From: DASRDU01 sp035560235
GTDB lineage: Bacteria; Acidobacteriota; Blastocatellia; RBC074
Assembly (NCBI GenBank): GCA_035560235.1
Contig: DATMAG010000117.1
Span: forward strand, 1 to 39,037
DNA: 39,037 bases
Direction of reading: 5' to 3'
Shown here piece after piece: positions 16,735 through 27,582 of this stretch; positions within the stretch are counted from its first letter, which is position 1, and the number at the start of each line of letters is the position of its first letter. The position numbers and the translations under genes were made by a program. Below the pieces are notes generated by a model. It had not been told where the DNA came from. It made no database searches and saw nothing but the letters and a program-made list of their open reading frames with translations.

Positions 16735-19224
16735 TCAGTTGCCGGTCAGCTTTTTGAACCGCTCATCATCGCGCAGGCTTTCAAAATCAGGTTCGCGCTT
16801 CATTCGCTCGACGGTGTAAGCGCGGCGGCGGCTGGCGGCTTTTTCGAGATGCTCAAGCGCCTGATCGCGCTCGCCCATCACCGCGCAGGCGCAGGCCACG
16901 TAATAGCGCGTGAACGGTTCATCGGCGCCTGCACTGAGCAGTTCATTGAAACCATTCACGACTTTCTCAAATGTCCGGCGGGCTTCTTCAGGATTTCCCT
17001 GCCTGACGTAGGCGCTCGTCAGTCGCTGATTGACTTCGATTGAGACGCGTTCGCGCAGGCCGTGATCCACCTTGCGCAGAAAGACCAGTTCTTCGTACAG
17101 CCGCGCCACCGCGTCATCGTAGCGGCCCTGCAGATAACAGATGTAACCGAGCCGCGAATAAGCGCCGACGATCTGCATGCCGTCGGTGCCTGACATATAG
17201 CTTTCCTGCAGTCTGATCGCCAGCCGCGCCGCCTTTTCGCCGCGCTCGTAATCGCCCGTGTAAGCGCAGCAGTGCGCCAGCTGCAGCGCGACCCAGCCCG
17301 CTTTCGGGTTGATGGCCAGCGCCTTTTCGAACTCCTCGACCGCCGCCTGAAAATCGCCCCGGCCGAGCATGTAAACGCGGGCCAGCGCCGCGTGCGCTTC
17401 GGCATTGTTCGGCGCAAAGGCCAGCGCGCGGCGAATCGCGCCGACGGCCTCCTCCTCGCGCCCCATCATCGTGAAGGTCATCCCCAGCCCGCTGTAAGCG
17501 TCCGGAATCATCGGATTGAGTTCAATTGCTTTCTGGTAGCTGTTGATTGCCTGCTCGAAGAGTTCCGGCTGCGCAAAGAACTGCGCTTTCATGTGATAAG
17601 CCAGACCGAGCGCGGCGTGCGCGCGGGCGTAACGCGGATCGAGCGTCACCGCCTTTTCAAACAGCGCGCGGGCCTGGTCCATCGCATCACGGTTCAGATC
17701 GCGCAACTGAATGACGCCCCTGGTGAAGGCTTCATAGGCTTCCATCACCTGCGTTTCGTCCTGCTCGATGACGGCCTGTTCGCCGCTGTGCAGTCTCAGA
17801 TTCAGGTTGCGCGAAAGTTCGTAAACGATCTTGTCCTGCAGATCGAACAGATCGCTCATCCGTCCGTCAAGTTTGACGGTGCTGATGATTTCGCCGGATT
17901 CAACCGCCACGACGCGGGCCGTCACGCGCAACTGCTCGCCGATGCGCTGATAACCGCCACCCAGAATGTAACGCGCGCCGACCTCGCGCCCGACCTGGGT
18001 GGCAAATTTCTCGTCGAAGTCGGACTTGCGATCCGCGCTCAGGTTGCGCATGACTTCGTAAATCAGTTCGCGCCCGATGACGGTCACGCCTTCGATGTTT
18101 TTCAGATCAGCCGTAACCGTTTCGGCCATCCCGGTGCCGAGCCATTCGTCATCGGGGTTGCGCGTGATGTTGACGAAATTCATGACCGCGATGCTCTTGC
18201 CGGTGCGCGCGTTGAGCGTGCGCGTGCCGGGCAGTCCGCTGCTCACAAGCGGCGCGCTGAAGCCGGGATTCGTCTGATACGGATCGGGACTCGTGCGAAA
18301 CGGATCAGGGCCGGCCAGCGCCGCAGGCAGATGGAGCGTGCCGGAGTAGGGATTGGCCATCTGAAAGCGCAGGGCATTGATTTCGGCAATCACTTCGCGC
18401 AGCCGCTGATAACGGCCCTGGCGATCCCTGGCCAGCATTTTGCGAACGATCCGGTCCAGTTCAGGCATCACCGGATCATCGTTTTTGACGAGCGGCGGCG
18501 GATCAGCGTGGAGCAGGCTGTCAGCCAGCGCCAGCGAAGTCCGCCCCTCGAACGGCAGCCGCCCGGTCAGCAGTTCATAAGCTACGATGCCGAGCGAAAA
18601 GATGTCGCTCCGATGATCCACGTCACGCCCGAGCATCTGTTCCGGCGACATGTAAGCGAGCGTTCCCATCACGCGGCCCGGCAGCGTCTGCTGCATCTCG
18701 GTGCGCCATTCACTCACGGTGTTGCCGTCAGCTTCGGCCAGGCCCATCAGTTTCGCCAGGCCGAAATCCAGCACCTTGACGCGCCCGTTATCGGCAATCA
18801 GGATGTTCGACGACTTGATGTCACGGTGGACGATGCCGTGATTGTGAGCCTCGGCGAGCGCGTCGGCGGCCTGTTCGATGATCTCCAGTTTCTGCGCCAC
18901 GCTGAGCGTGCGCGCGCGGGCATATTCGCTGAGCGTTTTGCCCGGCACATACTCCATCGCAATGAAACTGTGCGTCTCGCCGTCACGTTCGAATTCGTCA
19001 ATCTCGTAAATCGTGGCGATGTTCGGATGATTGAGCGACGAGGCCGCCCGGGCCTCGCGCAGAAAACGGTGGCGCGCCTCCTCGTTGCGGTGCACTCCGG
19101 CCAGCATGACCTTCAGCGCCACAGGGCGATGCAGCCGCGTGTCCTCAGCCTTGTAGACTTCGCCCATCCCGCCCGCGCCGAGGCGTTCCAGAATCCGGTA
19201 ATGAGAAATGGTTTCACCGATCAT
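16735..19224 (-). CDS. Ser/Thr protein kinase with TolB/FlgO-like middle part and TPR repeats
   Basis: 829 residues from the ATG at 19224, which matches the usual MIGETISHYRILERLG opening; a GTG 12 nt upstream is less likely. The kinase domain (9-280) is complete: GAGGMG loop (16-21), K38, E57, HRD 133-135, N140, DFG 153-155, SPE 193-195. After a linker, residues about 345-500 read like the adenylate-cyclase-associated TolB/FlgO-like module (SIAVMNFVNI, ADLKNIEGVTVIGRE, LGGGYQRIGEQLRVTARVV). TPR units fill the rest. No transmembrane helix is obvious. It probably phosphorylates partner proteins bound by the TPRs. It is a paralogue of the broken kinase gene at 20320-23160 and may head the operon running to 12632. 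Confidence 0.92.
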   Translation of the reverse strand: MIGETISHYRILERLGAGGMGEVYKAEDTRLHRPVALKVMLAGVHRNEEARHRFLREARAASSLNHPNIATIYEIDEFERDGETHSFIAMEYVPGKTLSEYARARTLSVAQKLEIIEQAADALAEAHNHGIVHRDIKSSNILIADNGRVKVLDFGLAKLMGLAEADGNTVSEWRTEMQQTLPGRVMGTLAYMSPEQMLGRDVDHRSDIFSLGIVAYELLTGRLPFEGRTSLALADSLLHADPPPLVKNDDPVMPELDRIVRKMLARDRQGRYQRLREVIAEINALRFQMANPYSGTLHLPAALAGPDPFRTSPDPYQTNPGFSAPLVSSGLPGTRTLNARTGKSIAVMNFVNITRNPDDEWLGTGMAETVTADLKNIEGVTVIGRELIYEVMRNLSADRKSDFDEKFATQVGREVGARYILGGGYQRIGEQLRVTARVVAVESGEIISTVKLDGRMSDLFDLQDKIVYELSRNLNLRLHSGEQAVIEQDETQVMEAYEAFTRGVIQLRDLNRDAMDQARALFEKAVTLDPRYARAHAALGLAYHMKAQFFAQPELFEQAINSYQKAIELNPMIPDAYSGLGMTFTMMGREEEAVGAIRRALAFAPNNAEAHAALARVYMLGRGDFQAAVEEFEKALAINPKAGWVALQLAHCCAYTGDYERGEKAARLAIRLQESYMSGTDGMQIVGAYSRLGYICYLQGRYDDAVARLYEELVFLRKVDHGLRERVSIEVNQRLTSAYVRQGNPEEARRTFEKVVNGFNELLSAGADEPFTRYYVACACAVMGERDQALEHLEKAASRRRAYTVERMKREPDFESLRDDERFKKLTGN

Positions 19225-19412
19225 AAATGCTGTCACGAAAACGTCATCATCAGTTCAGGCCATTGTGAGCTATGACCGGGCAACACACAAGGCAGGCGGG
19301 CGGACAGGATTTTCGTGCCCCTGTTGCTGCCAGGCGGGCTGTTTCCTGCATTCGAACGGGCCGTGTGATTCTCAATGGAGGTCAGATCAGGCTGCACCGT
19401 ATCAGAGGAGCG

Positions 19413-20213
19413 TCAGTGATGCACTGTTCCGCCTTTCGCCGGATGAACAGCTCTGCGGCCTGACGAATTGCTGCCTTTGTGACTCGCCAGCAGCGCGGTC
19501 TGCTGCGGGTGTTCACCGAGCCATTCCACCCGGCCCGATTCGATGTCGTAAACGGCTCCGACCACTTTGAGCTTTCCGGCGCGCACGTGATCGCGGATGA
19601 CCGCGCTGCGCCGGAAGAGTTCCGCCATGGATTGCCGGACGTTGGCACTGATGGCCGCTGGCACGAGTTCAGCGCCTTTCAGTTCGGGATGTTCACGATG
19701 AGCGGCGTCAACGGCAGGTCTGATGTGAGCCACGAGCGGCGGGATGTTGCCGTGCAGCGCCGCGTGCGTGACTGCAGCTGTCACGGCGCCGCAGCGTGTG
19801 TGTCCGAGGACCAGGAGCAGCGGCGTGCCGAGATGTTCGACGCCGTATTCCGCCGAGCCGGTTTCATCCGCGCCGCCGATGTTGCCGATCACGCGAATGA
19901 TGAACAGATCACCGATGCCCTGATCGAAGAGGACTTCGGGCGGCACGCGCGAATCGGAGCAGCTGATGACGGTCGCCAGCGGATGCTGTCCCGCTGCAAC
20001 TTCGCTGCGTCGCGCCCGGCCGGCGTGCGGATGCTGCGGCTGATCGGCAGCGTAACGTTCGTTGCCCTGGCTCAGCCTGGCTCTGACTTCATCAGCGGAA
20101 GGCAGATCCGCTCCGGCGGCGCTGAAAATCAGACTCAGCAGCAGCGCGCAAACGCCGCTGCCTGTCCGGAACGGGAACGCAGACCTGAAGGGGATTCCGG
20201 TATTTTTATTCAT
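19413..20213 (-). CDS. Exported beta-class carbonic anhydrase
   Basis: 266 residues from the ATG at 20213, chosen because it opens a signal peptide (hydrophobic VCALLLSLIFSAAGA at 21-35). The open frame extends further 5' from a GTG. Zinc ligands and the catalytic dyad are present: C85 and the D87/R89 pair in CSDSR, then H138 and C141 in HTRCGA. It interconverts CO2 and bicarbonate, here probably in the periplasm, where it could aid CO2 uptake, pH balance or scavenging. It lies between two paralogous Ser/Thr kinase genes, and no bicarbonate transporter is nearby. The C-terminal tail after GEHPQQ is short and His/Gly rich. Confidence 0.92.
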   Translation of the reverse strand: MNKNTGIPFRSAFPFRTGSGVCALLLSLIFSAAGADLPSADEVRARLSQGNERYAADQPQHPHAGRARRSEVAAGQHPLATVISCSDSRVPPEVLFDQGIGDLFIIRVIGNIGGADETGSAEYGVEHLGTPLLLVLGHTRCGAVTAAVTHAALHGNIPPLVAHIRPAVDAAHREHPELKGAELVPAAISANVRQSMAELFRRSAVIRDHVRAGKLKVVGAVYDIESGRVEWLGEHPQQTALLASHKGSNSSGRRAVHPAKGGTVHH

Positions 20214-20261
20214 AATCAATGATCTGTTTCGCGCAACCTGAAACCGCCCGATTCTCAGGCA

Positions 20262-20287
20262 GAGTGCGGCAGGTTCTCGCCGCACTC
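20262..20287. terminator. GC-rich 9-bp hairpin after the kinase pseudogene
   Basis: GAGTGCGGC and GCCGCACTC pair perfectly over an 8-nt loop, 32 nt downstream of the stop of the broken kinase gene and upstream of the carbonic anhydrase start. No T-run follows on the minus strand, so termination would be weak or Rho-assisted. Confidence 0.45.
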
Positions 20288-20319
20288 CACACTCGTCAGC
20301 ACACTTTCAAAACACGCTC

Positions 20320-23160
20320 TTACTCCGGCTTCAACTGCTGCCGCAGGGATTCAAAGCGCGGGTCGCGGCGCAGGCTTTCCATCTCATCAAACGCGCTGAG
20401 TACGGCCAGTCCGTTTTCCCGGTGTCGGATGGCCTTTTCCAGCAGTTCAAACGCGCCTTCAGGATCACCCAGGGAAGCCGCCAGCACTGCCGCATTATAA
20501 TATCCGCGCCCGATTCTGTCGGCTTTCCGCAGACTTTCTGCCAGCACCTTTTCGGCTTCGGCAGACAGGGATGGTGATGCCGATGACGCGGTGGCTCGGA
20601 CTTTCTGCCAGCACCTTTTCGGCTTCGGCCCGCTGCCCGGCGCGCATCTGAATCAGCGCGCCCGCGACGGCTCTGGCGCTCGTGAGTTCACGATATTTTC
20701 TGAGCTGTTCCAGCGCCTCTCTGTGCTGTCCCTTTCGGCTGAAGGCGTCGGCCAGATTGAACATCGCCAGCGGAAATCGCTGATCCAGTTCAAGGGCTTT
20801 GTGCAACTGCACGATGGCCTGATCGTAGCGCCAGGCGTGAAGCAGCGTCGTCCCGTGCCGGGTGAGAAAGTAGGCCGAAGTCGGAGCCAGCCGACAGGCC
20901 GTTTCAATTTCCCTGATCGCCTCGTCATCCCGTTTCAGAGCCGAGAGCAGCAGCGCGTAAGAATCATGAGCGTCAGGATTGCCCGGATTGAGTTCGATGG
21001 CCCGTCTGAGGGACTGTTCGGCTCCGCTGAAATCCCAGTCAAAACACATCTGAATAGTGCCGCGCGAATCCCAGGCCTCAGACAGCTCAGGTGCGAGGCT
21101 GATCGCTTTTTCCGCCGCCGCCCGCGCCTTGTCGCGGTAATGCCGGTCTTCAGTGTCGGTCCCGTCCCAGCCGATATACAGCCCGACCATCGCAGCCCAG
21201 GGCAGCGGATAGTGCGGGTCTTTCTCAATCGCAGCCTGGTAATAACCGAGCGCTTTCTCCAGATTCTGCTCATCAAGCTTGTAATGATGATAGCTGCCCA
21301 GCAGATAAAGCTGATACGCCTCGGTGTTTTCAGTGTAGCGGCGGGTCATCGCCTGCTGCTCGTTCTTTGTGAGTCGCACGGCCAGCATCTCGGCCATCTT
21401 TTCGGAAAGCGAATCCTGCACGGCGAAGATGTTGGTGAAGAAATCATCGAACTTCCCGGCCCACAGCACCGCGCCGTCAGTCACGCGCAGCAGTTGTGCG
21501 CTGAGGCGAATCATCTTCTCCTCGCGCTGCACCCGGCCTTCCAGCACTGCGTCAACTTTCAGTTCGCGTCCGGCAGCCAGTGAATCGGCATCGGCAGCGG
21601 CATATTTCAGCACCGCGCTCGTCGGGCGCACGGTCAGCAGTTGCAGGCTGCCAAGCCGCGTAATCAGCGCATCAGCCATCCCCAGTCCGAGCGCCTGATC
21701 GGCTTCGCTGCCCTGTAGTGATCTGAACGGCAGCACCGCAACCGTGCGAATGCCCTTTGCCATCGGTTCATCACGTCCGGCCAGACGCAGCACATAAACT
21801 GCTGTGGCCATCACCGCGAGCAGCAGCCCCGCGAGCAGCAGGCGCGGCGCGAGCGGGCGCGACCGCGACACGAGCGGCGCGGAATCCAGGACGGTGAACG
21901 ATTGCGCGGCGGCGTTTTCAACCGGCGCTGATTGAAGCTGTGGTTGTAATTCAACCGCTGAAGGCAGCAGTTGCGTCGCTGCCGGATCGGGTCGCGTCGC
22001 CGTTCTGACGGGCGGCGCGCCAATGGTCTGTTCGGTCACGGCGGCGATGAAGCGATAACCTTTTTTCGGGATCGTTTCGATGAACTGCGGATTCGTCGGC
22101 GTCTCACCGAGCGCCTTGCGGAGCGCCGAAACATTGACGTTCAGATTGACCTCTTCAACCACACTGTCGGGCCAGAGCGCCTGATACAACTGCTCCTTTT
22201 CAAGCAGCCGCCCCCGGTTTTCAACGAGCACCACCAGCAGATCGAAGACTTTCGGTTTGAGCGAAACCGGCTGACCCTCGCGCGCGAGTCTGCGTTCAGC
22301 GACATCGAGCTGAAACGGCCCGAACTGATAAAGGTGACGCGTGCTTCTGTTCGTCTCAAGCTCGCGCAGCACTTCGCGCATTGTCCGGCAGCGCCGCTCA
22401 CGATTCTTTTCAAGCATCCGCCGCACCAGCCGTTCGAGTTCCGGCGTGACCTCGGAATTTGAAGCCTGCAGCGCGGGCGGTTCGGAATGCAGCAGGCTGT
22501 TGATGATGGCCGGGGTGCTGTTGCCCGTAAACGGCAATCGCCCGGTCAGCAGTTCGTAAAAGACCACGCCGAGCGAAAAAATATCGCTGCGTTCGTCAAC
22601 CTCCTCGCCGCGCGCCTGTTCGGGCGACATATACGAAAATGTCCCCATCACCAGCCCCGGCGTCGTGCGCAGCGCTTCATTCTGACCGGCGGAAAGAAAG
22701 CGGGCGAGGCCGAAATCGAGCACCTTCACCCGGCCCTCGCCGGTCACCATCACGTTCGACGGCTTGATGTCACGATGCCGCGACTGTGAGCCGCGTCGAG
22801 CGCTTCGGCAATCTGCCGGACGAGTTCAACCGCTTCGGCCACCCCGAGCCTGCGCGAGTGCGCATATTCGCCCAGTGTCGGGCCGGGAACATACTCCAGA
22901 GCAATGAAGCTGTGCCGCACGCCGTCGCGTTCGATCTGATCAATCTCGTAAACGGTGGCGATGTTCGGATGGCTGAGTGCTGCCGCCGCCTGAGCCTCAC
23001 GCAGAAAACGTCTCCCTGATTCTTCGTTCTGACTGTCTGCCAGCAGTTTGAGCGCGACCTGCCGTCCGAGCCGCGTATCTTCGGCCCTGTAGACTTCACC
23101 CATTCCGCCCGCGCCCAGGCGTTCCAGAATCCGGTAATGTGAAATCGTTGTGCCGATCAT
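20320..23160 (-). pseudogene. Broken Ser/Thr kinase - winged helix - TM - TPR gene
   Basis: Read through two frameshifts this is one kinase gene starting MIGTTISHYRILERLG at 23160. Its N-lobe is normal (GAGGMG, VALKLL, FLREAQAA) up to HSRGIV. There a 7-nt loss near 22771-22774 removes the HRD catalytic loop and shifts the frame, giving a stop at 22752-22750. The frame resumes with VKVLDFGLARF. A PhoB/CadC-type winged helix follows (FGPFQLD to KKGYRFIAAV), then a TM helix (LLLAGLLLAVMATAVYVL), a TolB/FlgO-like part (TVAVLPFRSL) and TPRs. A 67-bp insertion-duplication near 20532-20629 shifts the frame again; the true C-terminus (ESLRRDPRFESLRQQLKPE) is read only if it is removed. A TGATG overlap at 22752-22748 might allow re-initiation, giving two polypeptides, but no active kinase. 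Confidence 0.85.
20532..20629. repeat. 31-bp direct duplication with 36-bp spacer inside the kinase gene
   Basis: The segment 20532-20562 is repeated exactly at 20599-20629. Removing one 67-bp period restores a single frame and gives the usual spacing of this family (GQRAEAEKVLAESLRKADRIG). The 36-bp spacer (20563-20598) has no recognised source. Confidence 0.9.
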
Positions 23161-23384
23161 CCTGCTGATCCGATTGACTGGTGCGAAATGACGTCTGATG
23201 CGGCTGCGGAAGATCACAGCGCCTGATGAGTCGCTGCAGCAGCCAGCCTGGTCAGGCTTTTTCAGCCTTCTGACACTCCTATATCCCGACAGGCTGGAGT
23301 TTTGTTCCACACCGCGATTTTTACGGATGATAAAGAGGCGGGAATTTCTGCCCTGATTGAAGCAGGTGAATCAGGATCGGCCAG

Positions 23385-23480
23385 GCTCAATTTCCATTCT
23401 CAATTCGTTGCAGAAGAGACTGTCACGCACACCACTGCTCACTGCGAAAATGGAGAATTGAAACAGAGAATTGAAAAGAC
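23385..23480. repeat. Loose inverted repeat of CAATTCTC-type words in a 376-bp gap
   Basis: The gap 23161-23536 has no supported gene. Within it, TCAATT and CATTCTCAATTC words (23387-23407) face inverted copies (AATGGAGAATTGAAA, 23450-23464, and GAGAATTGAAA, 23466-23476). Pairing needs several gaps. Related words (TCAATTCG, TGCAGAAGA, CACTGCG, AATGGAG) reappear at 25688-25775. It lies about 56 nt after the stop of the MFS gene. Confidence 0.5.
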
Positions 23481-23536
23481 GCCTGAGAGCAGTTGCGCCG
23501 GGCTTTTGCGCTCTGATGCGCTGAAGCCTGTTCGCT

Positions 23537-24751
23537 TCAGCGGCTTGTGATCGGGGCGGTGCGCGTGAGAACAGACGTGGCGACTGGCAGCGCTTCGTGC
23601 AGCGCGAGCAGCGCAACTGCCGCCGCGAGCAGCGCCGGGCCGATGATTTCAAGTCCGAACTGACGCGCCAGCACGCCTGCGAGCGCGGGCAGCAGCGACT
23701 GCCCCAGCACCGCCGCTGCAATCTGAAAGCCGACACCGTTGGCCGTGTGCCGCTCGCCAAGCCGCGCCGGAGTCGTCGCAATCAGCGAAGGGAAGACCGG
23801 CCCTGACGCGACACCGATCAGCGCCAGTCCGAGAAAGCTGCTCAGGCCGCTGAAATCAGCCCAGAGCAGGGCCGCGCCGACCACCTGCCCGATGATGCAG
23901 CCGCGCAGCCAGGCCCGCACCGGCACGCGCCCTGCCATCAGCGCTGAAACAATCCGGCCTGCGGTCAGCCCGCCCCAGTACATGCTGACCCACGCGCCTG
24001 CAACCATCATCGGAACCGCCCGCGCCTGCGTCAGCAGGCTGTAGGCCCACGCTCCGGCAGCGGCTTCAAGGCCCGTGTAAACGAAAAAGATTGCAACACT
24101 GACCCACATCACCGGCAGCCGCAGCGTCGTGAAAATCGAAACCGCGCGGGCAGCTTCAGCCGCTTCGCGCGGCGCAACAACTGCGTCGTCATTCGACCAC
24201 CGCCTGCGCGTCAGCCCGAAACAGAGCGCCAGTGCCATCTGAGCCAGTCCGACCAGCGCACAACCCGCCTGCCACCTGTGACCGCGTTCAAGCAGCCCCG
24301 TCATCAGCAGCGGCCCGCTGAGCGCACCAATGCCATACCACGCGTGCAGCCAGTTCACCATCCGCGCGCTGAAATGCGTGGCGGCATAAGTATTCAGCCC
24401 CGCATCAATCGCGCCCGCGCCCAGCCCGGCCAGCACTCCGAATGCCAGCATCACCCACCACGCCGGAGCCAGCGCATAACCGAGCAGGCTCGCCGCCGTC
24501 GCCGCGCAGCTCAGCGCGAGCAGAGTCCCGACGCCCATATGACTGAGCAGCCGCCCGCTGCTGAAACTCGACACCAGATACCCGCTCGTCGTCATCACCA
24601 GCAGCGCGCCGAGCGCATCGATCGGCAGCCCGAAGTCGGCGCGAATCGAAGGCCACGCCACGCCGTTCAGCCCATCGGGCAGACCGATGCTGACAAAGCC
24701 CAGGTAAGCCAGACCGATGAGCAGCAGGCCGGTTTTACGCTGCGAATTCAC
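23537..24751 (-). CDS. Major facilitator superfamily transporter
   Basis: 404 residues with about 12 hydrophobic segments, starting TGLLLIGLAYLGFVSIGLPDG, a common opening of fucose-permease-like or drug-type MFS carriers. A degenerate loop 2-3 motif (SSGRLLSHMG) is visible. Inner membrane, probably proton-linked. The substrate cannot be read from sequence. It is followed on the same strand by no close gene; the SDR gene lies 79 bp upstream with a small hairpin (24777-24816) between them. It could import a sugar or export a product for the neighbouring SDR and lactonase, but that is only context. Confidence 0.88.
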   Translation of the reverse strand: MNSQRKTGLLLIGLAYLGFVSIGLPDGLNGVAWPSIRADFGLPIDALGALLVMTTSGYLVSSFSSGRLLSHMGVGTLLALSCAATAASLLGYALAPAWWVMLAFGVLAGLGAGAIDAGLNTYAATHFSARMVNWLHAWYGIGALSGPLLMTGLLERGHRWQAGCALVGLAQMALALCFGLTRRRWSNDDAVVAPREAAEAARAVSIFTTLRLPVMWVSVAIFFVYTGLEAAAGAWAYSLLTQARAVPMMVAGAWVSMYWGGLTAGRIVSALMAGRVPVRAWLRGCIIGQVVGAALLWADFSGLSSFLGLALIGVASGPVFPSLIATTPARLGERHTANGVGFQIAAAVLGQSLLPALAGVLARQFGLEIIGPALLAAAVALLALHEALPVATSVLTRTAPITSR

Positions 24752-24776
24752 TGCGAAATGTCTGCGTGGGAGGTTC

Positions 24777-24816
24777 TCACCGCAGAGAGTCAGGCGCGCT
24801 GAGTTCCCTGCGGTGA
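24777..24816. repeat. 9-bp inverted repeat TCACCGCAG / CTGCGGTGA
   Basis: Perfect 9-bp arms with a 22-nt loop, 14 nt after the SDR stop codon and before the MFS start. Another member, by position, of the set of inverted repeats at gene 3' ends. Confidence 0.6.
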
Positions 24817-24830
24817 AATGGTTCTGCGGG

Positions 24831-25598
24831 TTACTGCTCCTCGTAATGCCAGGTCAGCCCGCCGTCCACAAAGAAAGTTGCGCCCGTCACGTAATCGGCA
24901 TCATCCGAAGCCAGGAACGTCGCCAGCGCGGCGACATCGCCCGGCTGACCGAGCCGACCGAGCGGGATCTGTGAAAGCAGCGCCTTCAGCTTCACCGGAT
25001 CGTTGAGCAGTTTGGTATTGATCGGAGTTTCAATCGCGCCAGGCGCGATGTTGTTGATGTTGATCCCAAGCGGGCCGAGTTCAATCGAGAGATTGCGCAT
25101 CATCATCTTCAGCCCGCCCTTGCTCACGCAGTAGGCCGTGAAGTTGGGAAAGGGGAGTTCCTCGTGCACGGAACTGATGTTGACGATTTTGCCCCGCCGT
25201 TTCGTCGCAATCAGATGCCTGACCATCTCCTGCGTGGCAAAGAACGGTCCCTTGAGATTGACGTTGAGCACCCGGTCATAATCGGCTTCAGTGACATCCT
25301 GAAACGGCGCGTGATTTTCGATGCCCGCGTTGTTGACCAGAATATCGAGTCGGCCAAAGTGTTCGAGCGAGGCTGCAAACAGCTTTCTGATTTCATCGGT
25401 TCTCGAAACATCAGCCTGCACGACCAGGCCGCGACGGCCCGCCGCTTCAACTGCGCGCAAGGCCTCCTGCGCCCGTTCGGCATTGCCGATGTAATTGATG
25501 ACGACATCCGCGCCCTCCTGCGCAAAGCGTTCGACGATGCCGCGTCCGATGCCCTGGCTGCTGCCGGTGACGAGTGCGATTTTGTCTTTCAGCTTCAT
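24831..25598 (-). CDS. Glucose 1-dehydrogenase-like short-chain dehydrogenase/reductase
   Basis: 255 residues from the ATG at 25598, chosen for AAGGAG just upstream; the frame is open further 5'. Cofactor motif TGSSQGIG (11-18), NNAG (89-92), catalytic S143, Y156 and K160 (YCVSK). The stretch NISSVHEELPFPNF and the segment APGAIETPIN closely resemble Bacillus-type glucose 1-dehydrogenases, so beta-D-glucose to gluconolactone with NAD(P) is the best guess; many SDRs share this look. Cytoplasmic. The neighbouring gene is a secreted SMP-30/gluconolactonase-type protein, which supports a sugar-lactone theme although the compartments differ. Confidence 0.88.
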   Translation of the reverse strand: MKLKDKIALVTGSSQGIGRGIVERFAQEGADVVINYIGNAERAQEALRAVEAAGRRGLVVQADVSRTDEIRKLFAASLEHFGRLDILVNNAGIENHAPFQDVTEADYDRVLNVNLKGPFFATQEMVRHLIATKRRGKIVNISSVHEELPFPNFTAYCVSKGGLKMMMRNLSIELGPLGININNIAPGAIETPINTKLLNDPVKLKALLSQIPLGRLGQPGDVAALATFLASDDADYVTGATFFVDGGLTWHYEEQ

Positions 25599-25625
25599 CT
25601 CTCTCTCCTTGTTGTGAAGTTCAGA

Positions 25626-25837
25626 GAAGAGCAGCTGCGAATGAACACAAATCTTCACGAATGGTTTTGTGAACACAAAACTGAGCTCTCAATTTTCAAT
25701 TCGCCACTCTCCGTCACCTGCAGAAGACCGCCTTACAAATCACTGCGCTCTGCAAACAATGGAGCGTGGAGAATGCTGCCGTGAGCCGATGCTCCGGCCC
25801 TGCTGATCTGATTCGTGTTCGTTCGTGGCTGCTCTTC
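25626..25837. repeat. Nested inverted repeats between SDR and lactonase genes
   Basis: Outer arms 25626-25653 and 25810-25837 pair at 24 of 28 positions around a 156-nt interior. The interior holds a perfect TTTTGTG/CACAAAA hairpin (25665-25680) and words shared with the repeat at 23385-23480. The outer arm begins 8 nt after the lactonase stop. The gap has no supported gene. Confidence 0.75.
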
Positions 25838-25845
25838 CCCATTGA

Positions 25846-27498
<1,653 letters not shown>

Positions 27499-27527
27499 TG
27501 GCTGCCTCCTGAATGATCACCGTCCGC

Positions 27528-27555
27528 TTTCCGTGTGTTTCGTTCATTCCGTCTG
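27528..27555. repeat. Solo copy of the 6434-6461 repeat arm
   Basis: 26 of 28 bases match 6434-6461, in the same plus-strand orientation (TTCCGTGTGTTTCGTTCATT). No paired arm is present here. It lies 27 nt after the stop of the GlcG-cupin gene. Confidence 0.75.
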
Positions 27556-27582
27556 TTGCGGTCATCTCTCTTCTGAATCTTG

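Noticed and set aside
17272..19275. 667-codon plus-strand open frame opposite the Ser/Thr kinase gene
   Set aside because: It lies opposite a kinase gene with every catalytic motif intact; the antisense product is His/Arg/Phe-rich without recognisable domains.
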